Of a stretch of DNA of 64,000 nucleotides, positions 45,907-52,673 are shown in pieces (the first letter of the stretch is position 1; each line of letters starts with the position of its first letter). The translations under genes and the position numbers were made by a program. Source of the DNA: Tenericutes bacterium ADurb.BinA124 (GTDB lineage: Bacteria > Bacillota_I > Bacilli_A > ML615J-28 > CAG-698); the NCBI GenBank assembly GCA_002068415.1, contig MVZM01000005.1, forward strand, positions 1 to 64,000, in the 5' to 3' direction. The notes under the pieces are model-generated. The model searched no databases. It worked only from the letters and a program-made list of their open reading frames with translations, and was not told where the DNA came from.

Positions 45907-46244
45907 TTAAAAATCATTTGCCGATTTAAGCACAAGAGCTTTTAGTCGTTCATACTCTTCAACTGACAAATCCATTTTTTCTGTCTCAAATAAGACCTCT
46001 GAGTCTGCATCACTAATAGATAAATTTGTTGCACTTTCCTGAGTAATTATCATTTCAATGGAAGACGGCGGAATTTCCCCCGTCTAAAGAAAATACGACT
46101 CAATCTCGTACTCCATCTTTCCCAAAACTTCTTCTTTTGAAGCACCACGGTAAAAGCACCAATCACATTGCTTGAATATACCAAGCTGTCATTTTTATTA
46201 TGTTCCCAAACACAGTGAACAATCATTTTGTCGTCAGTTGTCAT
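45907..46244 (-). pseudogene. HicB-like small protein, frameshifted and interrupted
   Basis: The start reads MTTDDKMIVHCVWEHNKND and IGAFT. The frame then slips: GASKEEVLGKMEYEIESYF is found in the next frame, followed by an in-frame TAG, and then TGEIPPSSIEMIITQES and a helical acidic end to 45907. Restoring one base near 46145 and the TAG gives one protein of about 110 residues with a HicB-type partial beta-alpha-beta fold. HicB proteins are toxin-antitoxin antitoxins, but no HicA toxin is visible. Confidence 0.55.
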
Positions 46245-46372
46245 CTTTGACCTTTCATTATTAATCTCAATTATATAATCTGTTGAGCATTTTTTATAAT
46301 GTCAAATAATCTTTTCTTTTCAACTAGACATTTAGACTGTCGGATCAAACAAAAATCACTCCCATTAAGGCT

Positions 46373-46785
46373 TTAAACATCCTCTATAATAAATAATCTT
46401 TTCAAAGAATTAATATATGTATCAAAGGTTTTGGGATTTACAGCAACATCATAAGCTTGATCCTTATAAATAGTTGAATTTGCAGCTAAAGCGTAAGTGT
46501 TTCTGGCATAGCTTTTTACTATCTTCATTAATTTCTCTTTATTTTTTACTATTCCGTCAACTTCATCTATATCTCTTCTAATAATGCTTTCAAGCAAATC
46601 CTTAGGAACTTCTAATTGCATATCTTTACTCAAGTCTAAACTTCCCGGCCAACCTCCCCTATAGATATAATGTGATATATCGTCGATTGTAATATCAAAC
46701 ATAATAGGAATAAGCTTCAGCTTTGAAAATAATTCCTTTAAAGAAATTAGTCCGTTAGATTCTCCACTCTCATAACCTCTATGTT
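46373..46785 (-). pseudogene. DUF4143 ATPase relic, internal fragment
   Basis: The reading YESGESNGLISLKELFSKLK (upstream of the first Met at 46702) continues as ISHYIYRGGWPGSLDLSKDM, VPKDLLESIIRRDIDEVDGI and ends with TFDTYINSLKRLFIIEDV. This is the centre of a DUF4143-type ATPase (compare the intact gene at 18975). The AAA domain before it and the nuclease-like end after it are gone. Confidence 0.75.
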
Positions 46786-47035
46786 AGTTGCAATGTAATT
46801 AAAGACCTCCTCCAGTTTTTTATCCGTTTCGATTTGTTTTAATTTAACACAATCTAGCCTTTCAAAAAGCGCCGCATTTCAACAAAAGCATTCATGATTT
46901 TTATACTTACTTGAATCCCACATCACTTCTCAAAACTGCAGATAGCATGGCAATTCCTTGTTATGTAAACACATATGGATTACTGGTAGAATGCTTTAGT
47001 GTTTTGAAGCAGTCACAAATCGTGATCTCATGTTA
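46783..47035 (-). pseudogene. ORF6N-domain protein relic
   Basis: Read on the minus strand from 47035, the pieces are MRSRFVTASKH, then SNPYVFT, stop, QGIAMLSAVLRSDVGFK, stop, VSIKIMNAFVEMRRFL, and after a one-base shift FERLDCVKLKQIETDKKLEE and VFNYIATN. This is the ORF6N/antirepressor order (LRSQFVTS, FTEQGVAMLS, INIxIMRAFV, ETD..EE.F). At least two stops and one frameshift interrupt it, and it is cut at about 46783 where the DUF4143 relic begins. No complete frame exists, so it is easily missed. The 100 bases before guaA hold nothing else. Confidence 0.7.
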
Positions 47036-47135
47036 TAGAATCTTTAACTCTAAGGTGCCTTTTTGTCACCTTAAAGTAGTAAACCTCCTAAATGTTAATA
47101 TGAAACTGGACCATTAAATATTAAATTTGTTACCT

Positions 47136-48032
47136 TTACTCCCACTCAATTGTTCCTGAAGGTTTATCGGTAATATCATATACTACTCTACTAACACCTT
47201 CAACATTAGCAATTCTTCTAGCTATTTCTTTTAACACGGGATAGGGTATTTCTGATATCGTTGCGGTTTTAGCGTCTTTGCTTAAAACAGCTCTTATAGC
47301 AACCACATATCCATAGAAGCGAGTATTATTTTTAATTGCTGTCGATTTGGTATTTGTGACAACCGTAAAATACTGAAAAAGATCTTTTTCTAAATTATTT
47401 TTAATTAATTCTTCTTTTAAAATATCATCACTAATTCTTGCTATTTCCAGCTTTTCTTTGCTAATCTCACCACTTACTCTAACAGCAAGCCCCGGTCCGG
47501 GGAATGGCTTTCGAAATAAAAATTCATGTCCCAAACCTAAGGATAAACCTAGTTCTCTTACTTCATGTTTATATAAATCTTTCAGTGGTTCTAACAGAAT
47601 GTAATCCATTTTAGGCAATGCTAAATTATGATGGGTTTTTATTTTATCAATCAGCGATTCCGAAACATCGGTTTTAATTGTGCCTTGTGCAAAATAGGTG
47701 TATTCATCACTTAATACTTCCATAAAGGCATCGATAAAGGTCCGACCAATGATTTTCCTTTTTTCTTCAGGATCAATAACACCTTTGAGATTGTTTAAAA
47801 AAAGATTACTTGCGTCTATTTTAATAATGTTTAAAGCAAACTTATCTTTAAACATCTTCATAACTTCTTCGGCTTCATTTAATCTCAATAAGCCTGTATC
47901 AACGAAGACACAAGTTAAGTTTTTACCGATTGCTTTATTAAGTAAAAGCGCACAAACACTTGAATCTACTCCTCCACTTAAGGCAAGCAAAACTTTTTTA
48001 TCTTTGATTGTTTCTTTTAATTTATTTATCAT
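47136..48032 (-). CDS. guaA: GMP synthase, ATP-pyrophosphatase subunit without amidotransferase
   Basis: A 298-residue protein covering only the synthetase half of GMP synthase. It begins MINKLKETIKDKKVLLALSG with the PP-loop LALSGGVDSSV, followed by AQGTIKTDVSE, RKPFPGPGLAVRV and the dimerisation end with GVSRVVYDITDKPSGTIEWE. The roughly 190-residue class I glutamine amidotransferase domain of usual bacterial GuaA is absent. The enzyme would be ammonia-dependent or need a separate GuaA amidotransferase subunit, as in archaea. The start is clean and 7 bases after guaB, so it does not look truncated. Confidence 0.93.
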   Translation of the reverse strand: MINKLKETIKDKKVLLALSGGVDSSVCALLLNKAIGKNLTCVFVDTGLLRLNEAEEVMKMFKDKFALNIIKIDASNLFLNNLKGVIDPEEKRKIIGRTFIDAFMEVLSDEYTYFAQGTIKTDVSESLIDKIKTHHNLALPKMDYILLEPLKDLYKHEVRELGLSLGLGHEFLFRKPFPGPGLAVRVSGEISKEKLEIARISDDILKEELIKNNLEKDLFQYFTVVTNTKSTAIKNNTRFYGYVVAIRAVLSKDAKTATISEIPYPVLKEIARRIANVEGVSRVVYDITDKPSGTIEWE

Positions 48033-48039
48033 TATATCC

Positions 48040-49476
48040 CTACTTTGTTTGGTAATTTGGTGCCTCTTTGGTTATTTTTACATTATGAGGATGGTTTTCA
48101 GTAAGACCGGAGGCGGTAATCTCTACAAACATCGCTTTTTTTACAAGGTTTTCTAAGTTTTTTGCACCCAAATAACCCATACCGCTTCTAAGTCCACCTT
48201 CTAATTGATATAAAACATCTTTGACTGCCCCTTTATATGAGACCATTCCTTCAATCCCTTCCGGGACATATTTTTTCGTGTTTCCTTGGAAATATCTATC
48301 GCCGCTGCCCCGTTTCATGGCTGCAAGCGAACCCATTCCAACATATGTTTTATATTTTCTACCCTCAAATAATACCATTTCTCCCGGTGCTTCATCGGTA
48401 CCGGCAAGTAAGGAACCCAACATGACACTTGAGGCACCGACAGCAAGGGCTTTTACAATATCACCGCTATATTTAATTCCACCATCAGCGATAATAGGAA
48501 CTCCATATTCTTTGGAAACTTCAAAAACTTCTAAGATGGCGGATACTTGGGGCATTCCCACACCGCTAACAACTCTTGTTGTACAAATTGAACCGGGACC
48601 AATTCCAACTTTAAGGCCGTCAGCACCGGCTTTAATTAAATCCAGCGCTGCTTCTTTAGTAACAAGATTACCAACAAGAACTTCCAATTCGGGAAGTTCT
48701 TTTTTAACCTGTTTTAATGTTTCAATAACATTTTTAGAATGCGCATGAGCACTATCAATACAAATAACATCCACACCCATTTTATAAAGTGCTTTGGCGC
48801 GCTCATAATCATGAATGCCGATTGCTGCCCCAACTCTTAAACGCCCATGTTCATCTTTATTAGCATGGGGATATTCAATGACATTATCGATGTCTTTCGA
48901 GGTAATTAAACCTAATAGATTATTCTTTTCATCAACAATCGGTAATTTTTCAATTCTATGTTTCCATAAAATATCTTTTGCTTCTTCTAGGGTTGTTCCT
49001 AATTTAGCAGTAACTAGATTATCTTTTGTCATGACTGCAGAAACTAAGACATTAGTTTCTCTTAAATACTTTAAATCTCTATTAGTAACAATCCCTAATA
49101 GTTTATTATCATCATCTACAACCGGAAGACCGCTTATTTTATATATTCTTAAAATTTCTTCCGCCTCTTTGGCAGTAGCAGTCGGTTTTAAGGTGATGGG
49201 GTCTAAAATCATTCCTGATTGATTCTTCTTAACTAAATCGACTTGATGGGCTTGTTCATCAATCGTCATGTTTTTATGGATTATTCCCATCCCACCGTTT
49301 CTGGCCATAGAAATCGCCATTTGATGCTCAGTAACTGTATCCATGGCCGCACTTATAATCGGCAAGTTTAGCTTAATTTTCTTTGTTAATCGAGAAGCAA
49401 CATCCACCTTGTCAGGTGTAACTTCACTATACTTTGGAACTAATAATAAATCGTCAAATGTGTAAGTTTTTTTCAT
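48040..49476 (-). CDS. guaB: IMP dehydrogenase
   Basis: A 478-residue IMPDH that oxidises IMP to XMP, the committed step to GMP. The catalytic barrel contains TFDDLLLVPKYSEV, then the two CBS domains (about 90-200), AHAHSKNVIETLKQ, VGIGPGSICTTRVVSGVGMP with the catalytic Cys, and the flap with GSLAAMKRGSGDRYFQ. Length is normal. Ribosome site GGGGGA. It is under a guanine riboswitch and co-transcribed with guaA, so it is shut down when guanine is abundant. Confidence 0.98.
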   Translation of the reverse strand: MKKTYTFDDLLLVPKYSEVTPDKVDVASRLTKKIKLNLPIISAAMDTVTEHQMAISMARNGGMGIIHKNMTIDEQAHQVDLVKKNQSGMILDPITLKPTATAKEAEEILRIYKISGLPVVDDDNKLLGIVTNRDLKYLRETNVLVSAVMTKDNLVTAKLGTTLEEAKDILWKHRIEKLPIVDEKNNLLGLITSKDIDNVIEYPHANKDEHGRLRVGAAIGIHDYERAKALYKMGVDVICIDSAHAHSKNVIETLKQVKKELPELEVLVGNLVTKEAALDLIKAGADGLKVGIGPGSICTTRVVSGVGMPQVSAILEVFEVSKEYGVPIIADGGIKYSGDIVKALAVGASSVMLGSLLAGTDEAPGEMVLFEGRKYKTYVGMGSLAAMKRGSGDRYFQGNTKKYVPEGIEGMVSYKGAVKDVLYQLEGGLRSGMGYLGAKNLENLVKKAMFVEITASGLTENHPHNVKITKEAPNYQTK

Positions 49477-49496
49477 CCTGTCCCCCTTTATTTATT

Positions 49497-49519
49497 AAAA
49501 AACCGTGCAAAAGGCACAG
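49497..49519 (-). terminator. Riboswitch-controlled terminator before guaB
   Basis: CTGTGC, loop CTTTT, GCACGG, then TTTTTT on the minus strand. The 5' arm (CTGTGC) can instead pair as GTGCC with GGCAC just after the aptamer, which would be the antiterminator. Ligand binding stabilises aptamer stem P1 and frees the terminator. Confidence 0.75.
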
Positions 49520-49528
49520 TTAAAAGTG

Positions 49529-49590
49529 CCGTAGTGCTATCTTAGGTGTAGCGTAGAAACATTTGGACCATAATCACCAAACATATACGG
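49529..49590 (-). ncRNA. Guanine riboswitch aptamer upstream of guaB
   Basis: The minus strand reads P1 CCGTA/TACGG, junction TATG, P2 TTTGG and CCAAA with loop TGATTATGG, junction GTTTCTAC, P3 GCTA/TAGC with loop CACCTAAGA, and junction ACTACGG. These match the purine aptamer (loop GAUAUGG, GUUUCUAC, ACUA). The specificity base of the last junction is C, as in guanine-binding members, not U. Coupled to the terminator at 49497-49519, it is expected to switch guaB-guaA off with guanine. Confidence 0.85.
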
Positions 49591-49598
49591 TTTAATGT

Positions 49599-49627
49599 AT
49601 TTTAATCGGTATTATTACTTTTGTAAA
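49599..49627 (-). promoter_or_regulatory. Promoter of the guaB-guaA operon
   Basis: TTTACA (49622-49627), 17-base spacer, TAAAAT (49599-49604) on the minus strand. Transcription would start at the beginning of the aptamer. The IS relic ends 50 bases further up. Confidence 0.7.
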
Positions 49628-49677
49628 GAGGAAACTTAAAAATTGTAAAAATGGTATGTTATTTTACAGACACTTAA

Positions 49678-49839
49678 ACGACATATTGATTGTTTGATAA
49701 TAGTTTGATTGGAGCTTTGGTAAAGTAATTGACACCCATATTTACACCTCCTTGTATCATTATAAAAAACAGCCTTGTAAATCAAACAGATTTACAAGAC
49801 TGTGTCTTTTTTTATTGGGGCCGATTTATAGGGTATATT
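49678..49839 (-). pseudogene. IS3-type element relic, copy 2 (left end and 18 codons)
   Basis: Nearly identical to 43768-43926: terminal TATACCCTATAAATCGG, hairpin CTTGTAAATC/GATTTACAAG, ribosome site AAGGAGG and the first residues GVNYFTKAPIKLLSNNQYVV. Then homology stops at 49678 with a TAA. It is in the same orientation as copy 1, so the two are direct repeats about 5.9 kb apart. Confidence 0.75.
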
Positions 49840-49850
49840 CCCGTTTTTGA

Positions 49851-50432
49851 CTATACCACTAAAAAATAATCAATACAAAAAGCGATTAAAATCGGAGTAA
49901 TGAGTAATAGAATTGTTTTAAATATATTTTGTTCTCTAAATAATTTATCAATCGGTTTAATCCATTGAACAGATAAGATTGTAAATAAAAATAAAATAAC
50001 ATAAAGACAATATATAAATGTTGAGGGTAATGGCAAAAGCAAATAGCGATATAAACTTGAGTATACTAAATTCATAAGAGTTACAACGAAAGTGGGATAA
50101 CTATATGATCTTAACCACATTGGATTAAGTAGACCGCCCGAACCATCAATTTTGTATGCTTCAATATCTTTTTTTTCTTCTCTTATATTTCTAATAAAGA
50201 TTATTACACAAGCAACAATAGACATACCTGCAAATATAAAATCTAAAATTCTTGACAAAGTTTTTAACTCTGATTGATAAACGAACTCGTAGTAATATGT
50301 ATAAACTTTTATACCTAATGCTATTGATATGACAAAGGTTATGACTTCAAGTATACTAAAAATTGCACAATATGACTCATACACTTTTTGTCTCTTTTTT
50401 TTATCTAATTCTTGTGGTAAGGTATTATCCAT
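49851..50432 (-). CDS. Multi-pass membrane protein, unknown
   Basis: A 193-residue protein with about five membrane segments (near 25-45, 65-82, 110-128, 132-152 and 173-190). The N-terminus is charged (LPQELDKKKRQKVYE). No motif is recognised. It sits next to the IS relic and 100 bases after the small hydrophobic protein gene in the same direction, so it may be co-transcribed with it. Aromatic-rich, low GC composition suggests an accessory gene. Confidence 0.55.
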   Translation of the reverse strand: MDNTLPQELDKKKRQKVYESYCAIFSILEVITFVISIALGIKVYTYYYEFVYQSELKTLSRILDFIFAGMSIVACVIIFIRNIREEKKDIEAYKIDGSGGLLNPMWLRSYSYPTFVVTLMNLVYSSLYRYLLLPLPSTFIYCLYVILFLFTILSVQWIKPIDKLFREQNIFKTILLLITPILIAFCIDYFLVV

Positions 50433-50532
50433 TTTTTTCTGAATTTGATTGATAGATATTTACCAACATATAGCGATAAACATATATTTAAAAGGTTCGC
50501 GTAAAGTAGTATTTTAATCATTATTTCACCTA

Positions 50533-50853
50533 TTAAGCGGGTTTATAACTTGCAGAAAACCATCCAATATTTGCTATATAGGATTTGCCTTTAAATCCAT
50601 CAATAAACATATTAACTGATACTATCAATTTTGGTAGCCAAATACTTCCAGCACCTATTAGAAGTAATTTGAACACCAGACCAAATCCAAAAGTAGATGC
50701 ATTTAATGCTAATATCATGCCTTGAAATGCCACGATGGCAGCCATAATTATAGAGGCAAAACCCCCATTTATAAATGTTAGTAATTGACTACCAAGTGAT
50801 ACTATTATCCCTGTTAAAACACCTTCACCTAATTTTGTCAATTTTTTGCTCAC
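50533..50853 (-). CDS. Small hydrophobic, glycine-rich protein
   Basis: A 106-residue protein with a lysine-containing N-terminus (MSKKLTKLGEGVLTG) and three hydrophobic stretches rich in Gly, Ala and Ile (about 12-45, 48-66 and 70-84), ending IGWFSASYKPA. Size and composition are compatible with a circular or leaderless bacteriocin, a holin or a pilin-like (VirB2-type) protein. None of these has a diagnostic motif here. A multi-pass membrane protein gene follows, which would fit an immunity or partner role. Function unknown. Confidence 0.45.
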   Translation of the reverse strand: MSKKLTKLGEGVLTGIIVSLGSQLLTFINGGFASIIMAAIVAFQGMILALNASTFGFGLVFKLLLIGAGSIWLPKLIVSVNMFIDGFKGKSYIANIGWFSASYKPA

Positions 50854-50991
50854 GTTAAAAACAACTCCCCAAATAATATAATCACCTTTATTATAATACT
50901 ATAAATCAAAAATGAAAATACAAACCGTGAAATAAATTTAAAAAGTGTTCTTGCAAAAAATGAGGCGCTTGTTTCCGTCATCAAAAAAACA

Positions 50992-51000
50992 TGGTATAAT
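50992..51000 (+). promoter_or_regulatory. Extended -10 promoter of the radical SAM gene
   Basis: TGGTATAAT, 16 bases above the start codon at 51017. The -35 is weak. The next bases hold the ribosome site CCGAGGGA. Confidence 0.6.
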
Positions 51001-51016
51001 AATTCCGAGGGATATT

Positions 51017-52633
51017 ATGAAAGTCTTACTAGTTGGTATCAATTCTAAATATATTCACCCCGCTATGGGGATTATCCAATTAGCCGCTAATACCACTTGG
51101 CCGGTAACGCTACGGGAATTCACGATTAAAGATGATCCTCAGCGGATTGCTAAGGAAATTAGCGATTTTCATGCCGATGTTGTCGGTATTTCCGTATATA
51201 TCTGGAATGCCACATTGGTGAAAACCATCTTATCGCAACTCTCTCAACAATTAACGATTGTGGTAGGGGGGCCGGAAGCCAGTTATCGACCGGCGGAATA
51301 TTTTGCTTTTTCAAATGTTGACTATCTTGTGAAAGATGAAGGTGAACAGGCTTTCCATTATTTATTAAACTATTTAAACGGTTTGATGCCCTTGGATGAA
51401 GTGCCCAATTTATATTATCGCGGCGAAGAAATCAAGTTTACTTTTAACGCTCTTCCCGACATCACTACCATCAAACATGATTATTCGTTGATGGGAAACC
51501 TCAAACATCGTTATCTTTATTTAGAATCCAGCCGCGGTTGTCCCTATGCTTGTTCTTACTGTTTGGCTTCCCTTGAAAAGAAAGTTCGCTTTTTTCCGCT
51601 TTCACAAATAAAAAAAGAAATCCTTTGGGCATTTCATATCAAAACTCCGACAGTTAAATTTTTAGATCGCACTTTTAATTGCGATTCTCAGCGAATGATT
51701 GAAATTCTGTCCTTCATTCAAGAACATGATACTAAGCAAACCGTCTTTCAATTTGAAGTCGTTGCCGATATTTTAAATGAAGAGACCGTCCGCTTTTTAA
51801 AACAATTGCGGCCGGGTTTAGTGCGTTTTGAAATCGGGATTCAATCAGCCAACGAAACCACGATGGAAGCCATCTCTCGAAAGCAAAATTTTTCCCAAAT
51901 CCAAACGATTGTGCAACAACTAAAACCGACGATTACCATCCATTTGGATTTAATTGCCGGGCTTCCTTATGAAGATAAACCCTCGTTTATCAACACCTTT
52001 AATCAAACTTTGTTAATGTTCCCTGATGAACTGCAACTAGGAATCTTAAAAGCCTTAGCGGGAACGAAAATTGTTGCCGAGAAAGCTTTGCACGCCTATG
52101 TTTTTAATCCTTTACCGCCTTATGATGTTTTAGAAAATAAATATTTGACCAGAAAAGATTTAGCGGAAATTAAGCTTGTGGAAGAAGGATTAAACCGTTA
52201 TTACAATTCCCATCGTTTTCCCAAAACATTGGACTATTTACTTAAAGATTGTCAGTTAAATCCCTACCAATTGTTTTTAACGCTCGGAACTTATCTTTCC
52301 TTACATCCGGAATGTCGTTTACAAATTAAAGATTTAGCCAAAGCCTTTTACAAAGCCATCACAACTAAGAACCAAGATTATTTTTTATTTTTATTAAAAC
52401 AGGATTATTTGGATAATGCTAAACTTAAACCGCCGCTTTGGTGGGATTATGAGCTTACTAAAAGCCAAACCAAAGCCGTTTTAGACCTTTTTAAACAGCA
52501 ATATCCTCAATTATCTAAGCAAAATTTAATGCATAATAGCCGCTTGATAACTTGGTCAAACAAAGAAACAAATCATTACTATCTGGTTTTATACCAACCA
52601 AAACAAAGCTATACCTTAAACAAAAAGGACTAG
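51017..52633 (+). CDS. B12-binding-type radical SAM protein (DUF4080-like)
   Basis: A 538-residue protein. The ATG at 51017 follows GAGGGA; an earlier frame start is in the promoter. Residues 1-130 form a cobalamin-binding-like Rossmann domain (MKVLLVGINSKYIHPAMGII, VGISVYIWN, VVGGPEASYRP). The radical SAM barrel begins with the cluster motif SSRGCPYACSYCLAS (CxxxCxxC, about 176-184) and includes VRFEIGIQSANE. The C-terminal part resembles DUF4080. The reaction is unknown; relatives are anaerobic methylases or cyclases. A single gene with its own promoter. Confidence 0.88.
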   Translation: MKVLLVGINSKYIHPAMGIIQLAANTTWPVTLREFTIKDDPQRIAKEISDFHADVVGISVYIWNATLVKTILSQLSQQLTIVVGGPEASYRPAEYFAFSNVDYLVKDEGEQAFHYLLNYLNGLMPLDEVPNLYYRGEEIKFTFNALPDITTIKHDYSLMGNLKHRYLYLESSRGCPYACSYCLASLEKKVRFFPLSQIKKEILWAFHIKTPTVKFLDRTFNCDSQRMIEILSFIQEHDTKQTVFQFEVVADILNEETVRFLKQLRPGLVRFEIGIQSANETTMEAISRKQNFSQIQTIVQQLKPTITIHLDLIAGLPYEDKPSFINTFNQTLLMFPDELQLGILKALAGTKIVAEKALHAYVFNPLPPYDVLENKYLTRKDLAEIKLVEEGLNRYYNSHRFPKTLDYLLKDCQLNPYQLFLTLGTYLSLHPECRLQIKDLAKAFYKAITTKNQDYFLFLLKQDYLDNAKLKPPLWWDYELTKSQTKAVLDLFKQQYPQLSKQNLMHNSRLITWSNKETNHYYLVLYQPKQSYTLNKKD

Positions 52634-52673
52634 TTAATTAAACTGATATCAGTTCATTAACTTAGTCCTTTTT
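52622..52673. terminator. Long bidirectional terminator
   Basis: AAAAAGGACTAGTTAAT pairs with ATTAACTTAGTCCTTTTT with one bulged base, enclosing the palindrome AACTGATATCAGTT. It serves the radical SAM gene and the converging glycosidase operon, and includes both stop codons. Confidence 0.88.

Noticed and set aside
47698-48156. Plus-strand frame of 152 residues opposite guaA and guaB
   Set aside because: It spans the junction of two well-supported minus-strand genes and has no ribosome site or recognisable domain.
43396-49839. Active composite transposon
   Set aside because: Neither copy keeps a transposase, both lack orfB, and copy 2 holds only 18 codons of orfA.
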